In this document: in pieces, positions 44,966 through 55,600 of the stretch
Numbering within the stretch: the first letter of the stretch is position 1
How the letters are laid out: each line of letters begins with the position of its first letter
From: Isoetes taiwanensis
Lineage: Eukaryota > Streptophyta > Lycopodiopsida > Isoetales > Isoetaceae
NCBI GenBank assembly: GCA_021234155.1
Contig: JAJEKV010000529.1
Span: forward strand, 94,191 to 158,190
DNA: 64,000 bases
Reading direction: 5' to 3'
Position numbers and translations under genes: made by a program
Notes under the pieces: model-generated
The model's database searches: none
Seen by the model: the letters and a program-made list of their open reading frames with translations, nothing else
What the model was told of the DNA's origin: nothing

Positions 44966-45172
44966 GGCACAGAGATTTGTTGTCGCTGCCGCCAAATCAG
45001 AAGTATTGCCGCTGTTTGTTGTGGGTCTAAAGATTGGGGAGGTCCTGAGGGCGGGACTTACATGGGTTGGGGTGTGCAATGCCTTCCTGCTTGGATTAGT
45101 ATTGCGGAGAGCATATGGACGGCAGGGTCTTCTTATAGCGGCACTCTATTTTGCCATGGTACGAAGACTGTG
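44966..45172 (+). pseudogene. Exon-like hydrophobic fragment, unidentified
   Basis: An open stretch without its own ATG begins after a possible acceptor (TTCTAG). It reads FVVAAAKSEVLPLFVVGLKI, GEVLRAGLTWVGVCNAFLLG and LVLRRAYGRQGLLIAALYFA, then MVRRL and a stop. It contains two hydrophobic segments that could be membrane spans. I cannot name the family. It may be a captured exon or the end of a host gene disrupted by the Helitron and CACTA insertions. Confidence 0.3.
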
Positions 45173-45174
45173 AA

Positions 45175-45878
45175 TTTGTAACCAAAATATTGGCTTACCT
45201 CGTTAGTGCAGGGAACGGCGGCGGCAAAAGCAAAAATAAAGCAGAAAGAAGCAGAAGGTATAGCCGAAAGAAGGAAGGGGAAAACAGGGATCGTATCAGA
45301 TACTTTTGTTCTGCATAACGTAGCATGCCATTGCCGTAGATACTAAATCTTCACGAAACAGGGCTTCAAGAAACAGAGCGGCGCGAACGAAGGCGAACTT
45401 TCCATGCTTTTTCTTTATTTCCTTACGTCCTATGGGTCCAGTAGACCTTTGGAATAGACTGAAATCAATTGAATATTATTCAAAACTAGATATGCTGTTC
45501 CGTAACTCTAAGTACCCCCAGACTACTTCAGCATCTACGTCCTTTTTCAACAACATTTCTTTTTTCTGTAACTCTATGGTGGGCTAAAATTTCTGCCATA
45601 GATCCTAAATATTCAAGAGACGGAGGCGGAGTGATGGGTTCCTTTTGGGCGTTTTGTGTTGGAAAAATACAGAGACACATCAGCATCAGCAAAACGACAG
45701 AGTTTGTTAGTCACGGTTCAGAGTTTTTGCTAGTCACGGTTCAGAGTTTGATAAGGCAATCATTGCAGTTCACAATGATGCTTGAATGGACCCCTGCATC
45801 TGTTCACATCTGTTTATGTTATTTAGGCATTCTAATCTTTGGCTTTATTTCCAGAATTGGCCTGTTGGGGTCTTGCAT
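45175..45878. other. Intergenic stretch before the second CACTA copy
   Basis: I see no recognisable coding or repeat structure apart from a 14-base duplication of TAGTCACGGTTCAG at 45709 and 45732. Confidence 0.4.
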
Positions 45879-45894
45879 CACAACAAGAGAATGG

Positions 45895-46375
45895 ACTTTT
45901 AGCGACGTGGGCTTGCGACGTCCGTGCGACGTGACGTCGCAAATAGCGCGTCACCATCACGGCGTCAATCGCGGCGTCATGTAAGCGAACCACGTCGCTG
46001 CGGCGTATGGTGCGGCGTCGACCGCGTATGGTGCGATGTTTGACAATGTGGCGTCGCCGGGCGGGCCGGTGTCACGCCGGCGGGACCCGGCGAACGCGCC
46101 CAGTCGCGTCGCATCACGGCGTATGGTGCGACGTCGACCGTGGCGTGGCGGTCTGTCACGCCAGTGGGCTTGCGCCCGGTGGGCGGACAGTGCGATGTTT
46201 CGGCGTGGCGTCATGCGGCGTCGTATATATGGTATGTGGCGTATGTGTCGTGAAAACCGTCGATGCGTATATGTGGCGGATGTGACGTCCATGCATTATA
46301 TGTGGCGTATATGACCGTCGGTATGTATATGTGGCGTATATGACCACGTCGATGCATTATATGTGGCGTAGGTGA
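45895..46375. repeat. CG-rich subterminal repeats (block A)
   Basis: Repeated GCGGCGT, GGCGTATGGTGCG, TGCGACGTC and later TATATGTGGCGTATATGACC words fill about 480 bases. Composition and words resemble the nested element's right end at 26640-26890. Confidence 0.75.
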
Positions 46376-47539
46376 ATTCGCATGGCGTATATTTTTATAC
46401 GACGAAGGTTTGGTTTTTAAGTTACAAATTCAAATACACGTTGATTGATCGAAAAAGACTCGGCGACCAACTGCGGCTTCATTTAAGCGTGTTGCACGCA
46501 TGCATCATCACGATAGATGTGCTTTCTGGCATGAGATTACCTCCTTCATCTAGACTTTGAGAAAAATGGTTTTGGGGCTTTGAGAGCTTGCAAATTTTGG
46601 AAAAATATTGTCTCGAACTATATCGACAAACCAAAGAAGCACATATGGATCGTCAATACGGGGGAAGAAGGTTATGATCTAAAATCTCATCTTTGGGTAT
46701 ACAAGTAATTCTAATGGCACTATGGAAGTTGAAGATCAACATCAAGGTTGGAATCGTGACAATGCTTGAACTTGCAACTTTACACACTTAAGCGTCCGGG
46801 ATGATTTTGTGATATATGATGGTGGAGGAATTTGCGTTTCAATTGCACAAGTTCCATATAAACCGACCCCATTGATGAGGATTTTGAAAAGCTTAGAGAT
46901 ACTATGTGGCTACACTGTTGATGGCCTTGTTTAGGAGATCCATACATGGAAAGTGGAATTGGAACATAGCTCATTTTGCTATGCCGATAAGAGTATCTAA
47001 AGCGCCAATTTGTTACCTTGGAAGTCTTCAAAGTAGAGCATGTCATGGTGCAAAGGAAAATGGGCTTCAGACTTTTGGAGCTTAGGGATCACAAAGGCGG
47101 TTGAGCTTGCCGACATTGTTGGGGTTCTTGAACACCCAATAGAAAAAGCAGACCTCTCTTACGCTCCCTACATGCCAAAATCAGATCCTTTGGTGCAGTT
47201 TTTTTAATGCCATGCTCAGTTGTTTTCGCTTCATGACTCATGAACTTGTTCCGTTTGGCGCCAAGATTTTTATGGGTTCTTCTTTGCATCGATTGTATGA
47301 TCAAACCGGTCACAACATCTGGCGACGAAAAAATCATCGCTTTTCGAAAATCTCTTCCTTTGTCTTTTTAATTTCTTCATTATGGCCATTTCGAGGGTTG
47401 TGGAGGTTGTTCCCTTCTTGGACAAGTTTGTTCATCGAAAATCAAGAGAATTGTGGAGTTGGTTGAACTAAAATATTTTAATTGGTCATCTAGCAAAATG
47501 CTTTGGGAAGAAAATAAGTGTATTCTCTAGCAACATTCA
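46376..47539. other. CACTA interior, no recognised gene
   Basis: No family resemblance that I trust. A minus-strand stretch near 47000 reads NWRFRYSYRHS, faintly like a B3 domain, but the surrounding residues do not follow. Confidence 0.35.
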
Positions 47540-47652
47540 TTCTAGAACTTTCTACAACATTACGGAATTTTCTAGAAGGATTCTTAGGCTCACCCAAGAT
47601 TCTCTTATATTTTAAAACTTTTTAAAACTTTCTAGAACATTCTAGAACTTTC
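47540..47652. promoter_or_regulatory. Cluster of perfect heat-shock-element motifs
   Basis: Three arrays of the alternating TTC/GAA pentamer occur in 113 bases. TTCTAGAACTTTC lies at 47540-47552 (three units), GAATTTTCTAGAA at 47565-47577 (three units) and TTCTAGAACATTCTAGAAC followed by TTTC at 47630-47652 (five perfect units). HSF trimers bind nTTCnnGAAnnTTCn. The cluster lies inside the second CACTA region, next to the SNF2 fragment. Binding is an inference; the spacing is exact. Confidence 0.6.
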
Positions 47653-47709
47653 GTGTATATGTGATATATGTGACATATGTGTGGTAGAAGGTCGCATGTT
47701 CGGAAAGGC

Positions 47710-48220
47710 ACCATCTTCATTGTGCCCTTAAGCCCCGGCAATACGTGAACTTTTAGTGTGAGCTTTTCTAATGGATTGAGCTTCATCGAATAATTCTAAA
47801 CCACCTAATGTTGACGGTGTGCCCTTAGCACTGGGGGGCTGCTTCTTTTCATCCTCTTGGATGGCTTACGTAATTGAGAACAAATGGTTCCCATATGTAG
47901 TAAGCACAATGTCGTTGCTTACAAAGTTCAACACAATTTATTCTTCTCGATCTTCATGGTATATGTACGGATAGCTTGGCCGGATGGTGCTACTTTTTCC
48001 TTCAATTCATGTTCCCATTGTTTTAAAAGCGATTTAGGGCAAACAATCAAGGTGCTCTGCATTCTTCTACATTGTATCTTTGGCGTTTTGGCGGTCTAGC
48101 CTTCAAAATCAAAGCAAAGGATTGTCTTTCCAAATCCACGATAATTTGATAATTATAAACATATAGGTTCCCAGACAATCTTACGAGTTCAGATTTCTCC
48201 ATCCAAGCAAGGGCAATCAG
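47710..48220 (-). pseudogene. Captured SNF2-family helicase/ATPase fragment (RAD5/RAD16/HLTF-like)
   Basis: SNF2 proteins remodel chromatin or repair DNA using ATP. The minus strand shows LIALAWMEKSEL (the HQ..ALAWM region), then GFGKTI (motif I, normally GLGKT), then STLIVCPKSLLKQWEHELKE (motif Ia). VLTTYGN follows, matching the DVVLTTYG stretch, and then FDEAQSIRKAHTKSSRIA, the DEAQ box. Frame changes and stops occur between blocks and the C-terminal helicase half is absent. It is antisense to the transposon genes, so it is probably captured host sequence. Confidence 0.78.
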
Positions 48221-48794
48221 CTATATTACATCCCAACCATGTCAATTGCAGCTATAAAATATGAAATAATAATATATCTAGTCATACACGGTGCTTGAGA
48301 AGTTCTATTGTTATCGGGGTCATTGTCTAGATTTTGCTTCTTCATCTTGCAATTGTATTCTAATATTCTAACCAATTTTCGAGGTCGGTTGCGAATGGCT
48401 AATATGGGATGTGCACAAATGAGTCTCGGCTTGTGGCTGCGGCCGAATGCATTCTTATCAAGTTCGACCACGCAAATAATCTCCGGTGTGGCGAAGATAT
48501 TCGTAGTTTTTCTGATGGGGGTTGGCAAAGGAGTATAGAAAATGATGCGGCGTCATCTTTTAGAGAGCTTGGATTCACGTTTGATCTTGAGCCATCGTGC
48601 CACAAAAGTTCAGCCTAGAGGATATTATGCTAGACACTCCACGGATATTTACGTGGTGGATCTAGTTGGCTCTCAAGATAGTGTGGATTGGTTAGATAAG
48701 AAAGTCCTTGAGGCGGCATTTCATTTAGTGCTTGTGCAACCAAGTGGGTGGCTTGATTTGATAAAGCGATTCTGCGTTGGATTTTTTGTTTATT

Positions 48795-49060
48795 TCGTCA
48801 TTCAAAAAATCAGCGAAGCACATTTGCCTGCGATGGAATTGTGGGAAAAAAAAAAGGTAAGATGCTTACGTTTATAGATGAAAATCAATGCATGTGGAAA
48901 TTTAGATCTTGTTATTGGGATAGTTAAGCAAAGTTATGTCTTATAAAGAAATTTGGGGCGGGTTTGTCAAGGCAAAAGAATTTGCGGTGAATGATGTGGT
49001 TTCGTTTGAGAGATATCAAGGTAAAAAAATTTACATCGGTGGCGAAGGGATCCTTCTGGC
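48795..49060 (+). pseudogene. Captured B3 DNA-binding domain fragment (RAV/NGA-type-like), frameshifted
   Basis: Reading through two small frame changes gives VIQKISEAHLP, then TFIDENQCMWKFRSCYWDS, then QSYVL, then WGGFVKAKEFAVNDVVSFER and KKIYIG. This follows the plant B3 domain closely: VIPK..AE..LP, the W+FRY.YW.SSQSYVLTKGW core, FVKEK.L..GDVV.F.R and the ending +I.I. A stop falls inside the SSQSYV core and a frame change after YVL. B3 proteins are plant transcription factors. Same-strand but unrelated to the transposase, this looks like a captured host exon. Confidence 0.75.
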
Positions 49061-49139
49061 TTTGGTCTTTGGAACAACGATGACCCTTCGAGGAAAGTTT
49101 GACCCTGTTTGGAGTTTCGATATTTGGTATTGAAGCAAC

Positions 49140-49740
49140 TTAAATTCTATCTTTTGATATAACTATAATATGGTAGTTTTGAGCTCAGATTAGCTCTGGT
49201 TGATCGAATTTTTGAGCTTCGAATTTAGCTTATGGTTGATCGAGAATTTTGAGGCCTTGCCTTATGTATATAAGCATGATGTAGAATACAAAAACTGGAT
49301 ATATGATATGATATAGATTTAAAATCAGTTTTTCAAAATGGAATTTGAAGATAAAAATATGAAGAAGATGAATATGATCGGGATGGATATCAAGAAGATG
49401 AATACCCACGATGAATAAGGATATGACAATAATATTGCTTGTTTTAATTTGTATAGGCCTATTTTTGCTATGGGTATTTTGAAAAAGCGGATGAATTTAG
49501 TGATGGACATGGAGTTGGAGATGGTTGATCCAAAATTTTTTGAGCTCATAATTTAGCTTACGGTTGATCGAGGAGAAAGAGAAAAAAAGAAGGAATTAGA
49601 AATGACATATGGATTTACCCTAGAATTTCTAGCGAGAATATTGGGTAGTCAAAAGTGGGACTCCCATATCCTCGGTCCAACATCTTTAGCGAAGCAACAA
49701 AATGCAATCTGAATGAGGAACTTGGTGTCGGCATAGTGGG
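49140..49740. other. AT-rich stretch, no recognised gene
   Basis: Contains three related words of the type GGTTGATCGA(G)AATTTTGAG / GCTTACGGTTGATCGAGG (about 49198, 49232 and 49560), pointing to an old local duplication. No gene is seen. Confidence 0.4.
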
Positions 49741-49744
49741 AGAA

Positions 49745-50290
49745 GCGCCCGGCGACTCCTTGCAAATCAAGGCATTAATGTCCCATGTGTCAGCGCGTCG
49801 ATCAAAATTTGCCTAAAAATGCCGCCCACCCAGGCTGGCATCGTCACGACAAATGTCACGGCAAATGTCCGGACACATCCGCAATTTGCTCGTGATGCGA
49901 CTAATCAAGCTATGTTCAAGTGTTTTGGGGTATGCAGTTTTTAGGTTGTTACACAAAACTTGCTTTCGGTTTTAGGTTGCTTTCCGAGCGGCATAGGTAT
50001 ACATAAATTTGCATACAGGCAAATGTCACGACAAATGTCACGACAAATGTCGGGCGTCATCGCGACGTCATGTGACGTCTGAGAACATAAGACACGTCGA
50101 TGCGTGCCTTGCGTGTCTTGCCGGTCGCGCATGTGACCTGGATTTTGACCCAGATTGACTATCGTCGCATGCGGCGTGGTCTGAGCGCATGATGCGTGCA
50201 TGCGTACTTGCGGTGTCTTGCCAAGTCGTAGGTGACGGCATGTGACCGATTGACCTCGTGGCCCGGCGGCGTCCGCGTCGCATGCGGCGT
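49745..50290. repeat. CG-rich subterminal-type repeats (block B) abutting a promoter
   Basis: GGCAAATGTC(A/C)CGACAAATGTC repetitions near 49850-50050 are followed by GCGTGC, GTCGCATGCGGCG and TGTCTTGCC(G/A)GTCG repetitions to 50290. The block ends at a TATA box (50301), so transposon-protein binding sites and the promoter are directly joined, as expected for En/Spm-type autoregulation. Confidence 0.65.
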
Positions 50291-50300
50291 TAAAGATTTC

Positions 50301-50307
50301 TATATAA
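50301..50307 (+). promoter_or_regulatory. TATA box of the second CACTA gene
   Basis: TTTCTATATAAACAAC lies about 110 bases upstream of an ATG at 50415 and directly after the CG-rich repeat block. It is the best core-promoter candidate of this transposon copy. Confidence 0.5.
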
Positions 50308-50414
50308 ACAACTTTTTTCTCGGCCTTCATTGTTATTTTCTTTCGCTCCTCTTCCAGCCTAGCGCCTTTGGTGTTCTTCTTTTTAACCATATCTTATACT
50401 TGTTGCTGCCCTAC

Positions 50415-50520
50415 ATGGATCGCCATGGTCATCGGCATGATCGGCGCTGGAGATGGCGGAGACAGATTGATCTTTGTCTTACCACCGGGGGAGATTTTGG
50501 ATATGCGGAACCGATCACAT
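50415..50520 (+). CDS. First exon of the second CACTA gene
   Basis: The frame reads MDRHGHRHDRRWRWRRQIDL and ends at a consensus donor (ACAT|GTAAGT) at 50521. The first 16 residues are dominated by His, Arg and Trp. It holds the same position as the Cys-rich ORF of the first element, upstream of the SET domain, but shares no clear sequence with it. The downstream intron contains the repeats at 50627-50939. Confidence 0.5.
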
Positions 50521-50626
50521 GTAAGTTACGATTCTTGTATTTAGTAGCCTAGACATATATAAACTAGGAAGGGCGTAATGCTGCGAGTAGTAAAAAAGCA
50601 GGTGTTTTGGTCAAGGACATCGCCTC

Positions 50627-50905
50627 CACCTTGAGTGGAGAGGACCCGGTGTGCAGGGCCCAAACTCACCTTCATACCTTACTAAGTACAATGTAGATTA
50701 CAAAATTGAGGTGTCGGCGTAGTCAAGGTCATATGTCGACTTCACCTTGAGTGGAGGGACTCTATGTATCGGGGCTAGCAGCGTCTCCAAAAAGATCTTT
50801 ATTGAAATTGAAACTTATATAAAAAGTGCGTTAATTTCGGGGAAAGGGCATGAGTTCGACTTCACCTTGAGTGGAAGGGACTCGATGTCGGGCCCAATTA
50901 CATCC
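50627..50905 (+). repeat. Three spaced copies of a ~30-bp motif
   Basis: CACCTTGAGTGGA followed by a GGGAC-(C/T)-CGATGT-CGGG-like tail begins at 50627, 50743 and 50873, spacing 116 and 130 bases. The copies are separated by unrelated sequence, so they are conserved islands and not a simple tandem repeat. They lie in the presumed first intron. Confidence 0.75.
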
Positions 50906-50906
50906 A

Positions 50907-50939
50907 TTTAGGATTTAGGGTTTAGGGTTTAGGGTTTAT
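50907..50939 (+). repeat. Interstitial telomere-type repeat (TTTAGGG)
   Basis: One TTTAGGA followed by three perfect TTTAGGG heptamers and a partial copy. This is the plant-type telomere repeat, here inside the transposon's presumed first intron. Confidence 0.85.
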
Positions 50940-51509
50940 ACTACCATATATTGTATCTATCCACAGCCGTTCAAACTATTATGCGGTATATAGTACTTAC
51001 CTTTTGTAATTGGCGGAGGGACAAAATAGTTTGTGATTGTAAAAGATGTATGGGGCTGAAGAGCGACTTAGAAACGGTTGTTGAAGACCATCGATAAGAT
51101 TTGGTACATTTGAACAACCCACCCGGATCGATGCTCGTCATGGATATCGGGTTGGTATACAATTATTATTTGTTTTTTTTTTTTTTTTTTAAGAGTATCT
51201 CTCCGGTTCAAGTATATATTCAAGATGTTTATGATATCTAAATATGTAGGTAGATGATCTTTGATGTCTCCTCAAACTAGATGTGGATTTTGGTTTAATG
51301 TTGTCCATAGAGGCATATGGCTGAAGCGGTAACCGATTCATCAATAATGTGGATGGGTGCAGCTCAGCGGCTGAGAGTGTTCCCCTGCGTGAAAAGAACA
51401 CGAAGGGCTACAATCATGAGAACATTGCATGTGTGCACATTTCCCAAGAGCAGCTTGGCCTCCTTTGCCCGGCGTGAAATTCAAAAGAATTGCAAAGATT
51501 AGTCCGACC

Positions 51510-52068
51510 CTTTGTTAGGCACCCAAGACATTTGGCTTGTGGCCAGTGAACTACCTATCCCTATGGATCAAGAATTTGCTTATTGGGGAAGAAGATACAT
51601 CATTATCTTGAGACGCATTTGTCAATTTGGATTGGCCTTATCTCGACACTTGGCGTATAGAAGTGGGCGAGATACCCACATTCCATTAATGCCATATCAC
51701 GGGTCAGAAGTACGATTGGAAAACTTGGCAAACTTTGACTAAATATGCTTGGCGTATGAGGATTTATGGAATGAATTCCAATCTTTGCGTCGATAGGCTG
51801 TGGGGGCATGTGATGAGGAGTTGAAGTTTATTGATGGTGCGTCGAGGGGGTTCATGGCAATATTGCGGGGTTCATCAACAGTTCTATTGACAACCGTGGC
51901 GATGCAATTGTGAATTTTTAGAGTGTCAAGGAGGGAGGAAGATTTTTTTACAAGATGCGTAAAAGCGGATATATCATGGTGTGTGCTATTAAAAGCATAA
52001 ACATTGGAGATGAGTTATTCATCAACTATCGCTATGATAGACCTCTCCCATTTGAGATGGAACAATAG
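51510..52068 (+). pseudogene. SET-domain ORF, degenerate copy 2
   Basis: Compared with the intact copy at 17346-17930, the same landmarks recur. ELPIPMDQEFAYWGRRYIII at 51.55-51.60 kb matches LPSLGEEFSYWGRRYIIK. FIDGASRG at 51.83 matches FIDGRVEE. NIAGFINSSIDNRGDAIVNF at 51.86-51.92 matches NIAGLINSCGSN. SGYIMVCAIKSINIGDELFI, then NYRYD, at 51.97-52.04 matches the final SET block. The G-x-G segment is rearranged, the frame shifts several times and a stop follows AIVNF. It lies upstream of the TNP2 remnant, as in copy 1. Confidence 0.82.
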
Positions 52069-52299
52069 TATTGTTGTACTAAAAAAGGAATAAAAAGTTT
52101 TTTTTTTTTAATATGTTTTTTGTCATTAATTTGAGTCTATACAAATGGTTGTATGTATTTTATACTTATTACATTATTTGACATGATGGTTATCGTTACT
52201 CTGTTTAATGAACTCATTGAGGCGGTCTCCATCCCAATCCATTAGTTCTAAGTTCTGAGGCAAAGGAAACCTATCGTCGTGAATTTCAAGCAGGCGCAC

Positions 52300-54125
52300 C
52301 AATATGAAGATATTGCATACGATCAATATGAAGAGGATGAAACTATTGCCGAACCGAGCGAAGTCTTTTCGTGACGACCCGATGCTTCGATATGTTGCGC
52401 TCTTCAAAATTACGATATTGATTTAGATGATGTGAGGATGGTGGTGGAAGGATATGGTAGAAGATGTGGGATACCCTTGAGGATTGGTCGTCTTGGCGAT
52501 GACCCTATTGTTATCGAAGCGAAGCTTGCGATTATTTCTGCGTCTCGAACCTCTCGTTTGTCGGCGTGCACGCTAATTCTCAATCTCAAACCAAGTTCAA
52601 GTGGAGCAATGCAAGTGTCTACTGCTCTATTGAGGTGACATACTTATCAAGTCTTTCTATCTTACCACCATCTCCATCTTTTATCTTACCACTCTTAGAT
52701 CGCATGGGAGGTTATTGCGAGAAGATCCTTCGAGAGAAGAACAATATGCCCTGAAAGCCGGATCTCAAGTTAAGAAAATGATTCAAGCGACCAGGCCTTG
52801 GTTATAAAGTCATACATGCATGTCCAAATGATTGTATGATCTTCTATCCCCTACTGTAGAGCATGAGAAGTCCACTCATTGTCTAGGTATGTAATGAGCA
52901 GAATACGGGGAATGACCTAAAGGGAAAAAGCGGTACCTCGAGAAGGTTATTGACACTTTCCAATAATCCCAAGGTATATGCATCACCACTTCTTACAAAT
53001 AGTTGTAAATTCACTTATTTTCGGTACTTATATGTTGCCTATAATTTATTCTATAGGTTAAAGTTGATGTTAGTTGCAAGACATTGGCTAGCCTAATGGA
53101 CTTCCGCGGCTACACATGCATCTAGTGATGATGTGATCGCGAGTCGGCGGCGGTCGCGGCTTGGAAGCATGTCGATCGCGACATGGCGACTTTGGAAAAA
53201 GAACCGCGTAGCGTGCGTTTGGGCTGGCCACCGATGGCGTAAACCCATATGGTACACAATCATTTGCATGGTCTACATGGCGATGATGATAGTGAACTAC
53301 AACATACCCCATGGTTGTTGATGAAGAGTGGGCACATTATGATGACTTTATTGATACGGGAAGAAAAACCAAGTAATTTAGATGTGTACCTAAGAATAAT
53401 TGTGGATGAGTTACTCCCTTTGTGGAACACGCGGTATTCAGGTCTCGATGCCCATAAAATGGCGTTTTTAATCTTAGAGGTATACTATTGTGGACTATGC
53501 ATGACTTTCACAGGTTTTGCTTAGAGTGTTACGGGTTTAAGACATCGGGGCACTTCCCTTGCATGATATGTGGGGAAAAGTTGCAGCACCGTCACTCTAA
53601 GCATCTGAAGAAAGTAGTATCTGAGGGTTTTAGGAAGTATTTGCAGCTCCGCCCCTTGAAGCGGCGTGCACAATTCGGTGTACTTGTAGACTATCTGAGA
53701 ACCACCAAGCGGAATTACCATCTGAGAATGGGGTGGCGTTGGGATAAGAAGGAAGAGGGGGAAAATCCGCAAGGAAATCCGGGGGGCACCTGCGGTGAGG
53801 AGGGTCGTAGCCGACCTGAGGCAGTGAGGATGAGGAATTATCACAGTGGTGGCGAGGAAGCGGCGGAGGAGGAAGTCTTTCTTTGCCAATATGAAAAGGA
53901 AGTACATTTTTTATAGACTACCATATTGGACCGACCTATTGATTCAACACCTTTTAGACCCGATGCATATCTTCAAGAGCGTGGGAAACTCTTTATGGAA
54001 GCATGTATTTGGTCAAAAGACACAACAAATGCCGGGATGGACCTTAAGGTAAGTAATACAAAGAAAGAGGCATGGATCAGGGTGAAGGGCAACCACTTCC
54101 TCGGCAAAATGGGTTATTGCTAGGG
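52300..54125 (+). pseudogene. TNP2-type CACTA transposase, degenerate copy 2
   Basis: Blocks in order: FKWSNASVYCSIE (52.58-52.62 kb); SAAVAAWKHVDRDMATLEKE with PRSVRLGLATDGVNPYG (53.14-53.25); VNYNIPHGC and WLLMKSGHIMMTLLIREE (53.29-53.36); NLDVYLRIIVDELLPLWNT (53.38-53.43); MWTMHDFHRF (53.49); FKTSGHFPCMICGEKLQHRH (53.54-53.60); FRKYLQLRPLKR (53.63); and IFYRLPYWTDLLIQHLLDPM with HIFKSVGN (53.91-53.99). They match the same blocks of copy 1 but with more frame changes and stops, and part of the N-terminal Cys-rich segment is missing. This copy cannot encode a working transposase. Confidence 0.88.
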
Positions 54126-54519
54126 CTGACCATCGAGCTATTTATGATGATTTAAGGGCCCTTAGAACACCAAGCTGGTTACATGCAATCATTGCGAACC
54201 GCATTCACAAGTAGTGGGGGCTGTTTGGTTTTTAAAGTCCATGGTGGCATAAGTTCTTGCATGTAAGCAATTGAAGTCCACATATATATGCACTACTATA
54301 AAATGTAACCCATAACTTATATTTGGTGTTTGGATCATGCGGTTCTTCATGCCCACGACCTTTAGGGGAGTTTTAGACAAAGGGACCATTGGAGGCAATA
54401 AGTGCCCTATCAAAGGTCATAAGGTTGTTACCCATGTTGATTTAGTGGTCCCGTCTATTTTATTTGTGGCTAAGTTTTTTTTTGTTTTGGACCTCATAGG
54501 TGGATGTGTAAAAACTATA

Positions 54520-54780
54520 CCGAAAGGCGAAATTGAAGAGATGAAAGTGAAAATGGAGGCATGTTGCTTGTTGGAGAAGGAGTTTCCTACGAGCTTTCTT
54601 GTGATCAAACCCATCTTTTGGTACATCTTATTGAGGAAGTGGAGCTTCATGAGGCTGTACATGCGGATGGATGTTTTTTCTTGGAAAGGTTTATGAAGGT
54701 ATTGAAGGATATGGTGCGTCAAAAGCCGTCTGAAGGTAGTATGGCGAGAGGGATGGCTTGCGAAAAGAGTCACTTTTCTA
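54520..54780 (+). pseudogene. DUF4218-like block, copy 2
   Basis: Reads IEEMKVKMEACCLLEKEFPT with SFLVIK. In another frame it continues THLLVHLIEEVELHEAVHAD with GCFFLERFMKVLKDMVRQ and KPSEGSMARG. The pattern equals the DUF4218 block at 20535-20900. A frame break lies near 54610. It follows the TNP2 remnant at the expected distance. Confidence 0.85.
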
Positions 54781-55435
54781 TATAATGAGAATATATTTCC
54801 GCCCGTACATCGGATGCACCTGGCGCTTATGGAGTGATGAAGGGGCGAGAAGATTGTGGGGGGTAGTGGCGAGAAGGCAATGGTATGCAGAAGTCATTTC
54901 CGCTGATATGATCATTAAAGGTTAATCAATTTCTTCTTTACAATTCGGCACCAATGGCAAAATGGATTGCTTTCGTTATGAGAAGCATAAAAGGAAGAAA
55001 TGGAAGAGAAAGAGGCATGAATGGAGGCGACATAATAGAAGCGAGCCCGTACCACGATGGATATGAACCCTTCTTGGGACAAGATGGAAAGAGAATGGGT
55101 ACTACAGGCTTTGACCGATGCATATCACAAGGGGGAGTATATTACAGCTACGGAATGGGCATACGCACAAGGTGTCATGAAAAAGGTAGTTGCAACAAAT
55201 TATGTTGATGTCGAAATCGAGTATTTTCTTTTGATGTTATTGTATCTATTGACATTAATGGTGCTTTTGGCCGGTATATATCTTACTCCTCGATATGGTG
55301 GCATGGGACCCACTATCGTGTGAGTTCTCTTGACATACGGGGAAGACTTGTGGCTGCAGTCATGGCATCATTCGATGGAGTTTCAATCAAGTGTTGCCGA
55401 TCGTGTCGTCGAGGGAAGCCACACTGTGATTGGGT
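54781..55435. other. Between DUF4218 and DUF4216 remnants
   Basis: Contains exon-like pieces such as PSWDKMEREWVLQALTDAYH and GEYITATEWAYAQGVMKKVV near 55.07-55.20 kb. These fit a degenerate continuation of the transposon protein, but I cannot match them to a named family. Confidence 0.35.
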
Positions 55436-55439
55436 GGGA

Positions 55440-55600
55440 GGTTAAAGACTATAATGGAGGTGGATGTTGGTGGCAATTTTAAGACCTTCATATTCGATGT
55501 CGATTGGTTTGACCTTCAATTAAGGGGGCGGGCCTACGGTAAAAGTATGATAGAACAAGTGGCTTTTTTTTGTCAACTCTAGCAAGATGTACCACGGTAG
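55440..55600 (+). pseudogene. DUF4216-like block, copy 2
   Basis: VGGNFKTFIFDVDWFDLQLR followed by GRAYGKSMIEQ corresponds to FTKVLFRIRWYDAQLRGKGA of copy 1 (the V+F.C.WYD...RG signature). It is short and stops soon after. Position after the DUF4218 block supports the call. Confidence 0.6.

Noticed and set aside
46780-47046. Minus-strand NWRFRYSYRHSKMSYV resembling a B3 domain core
   Set aside because: Residues before and after do not follow the B3 pattern, unlike the clear B3 fragment at 48.8-49.06 kb. Probably chance.
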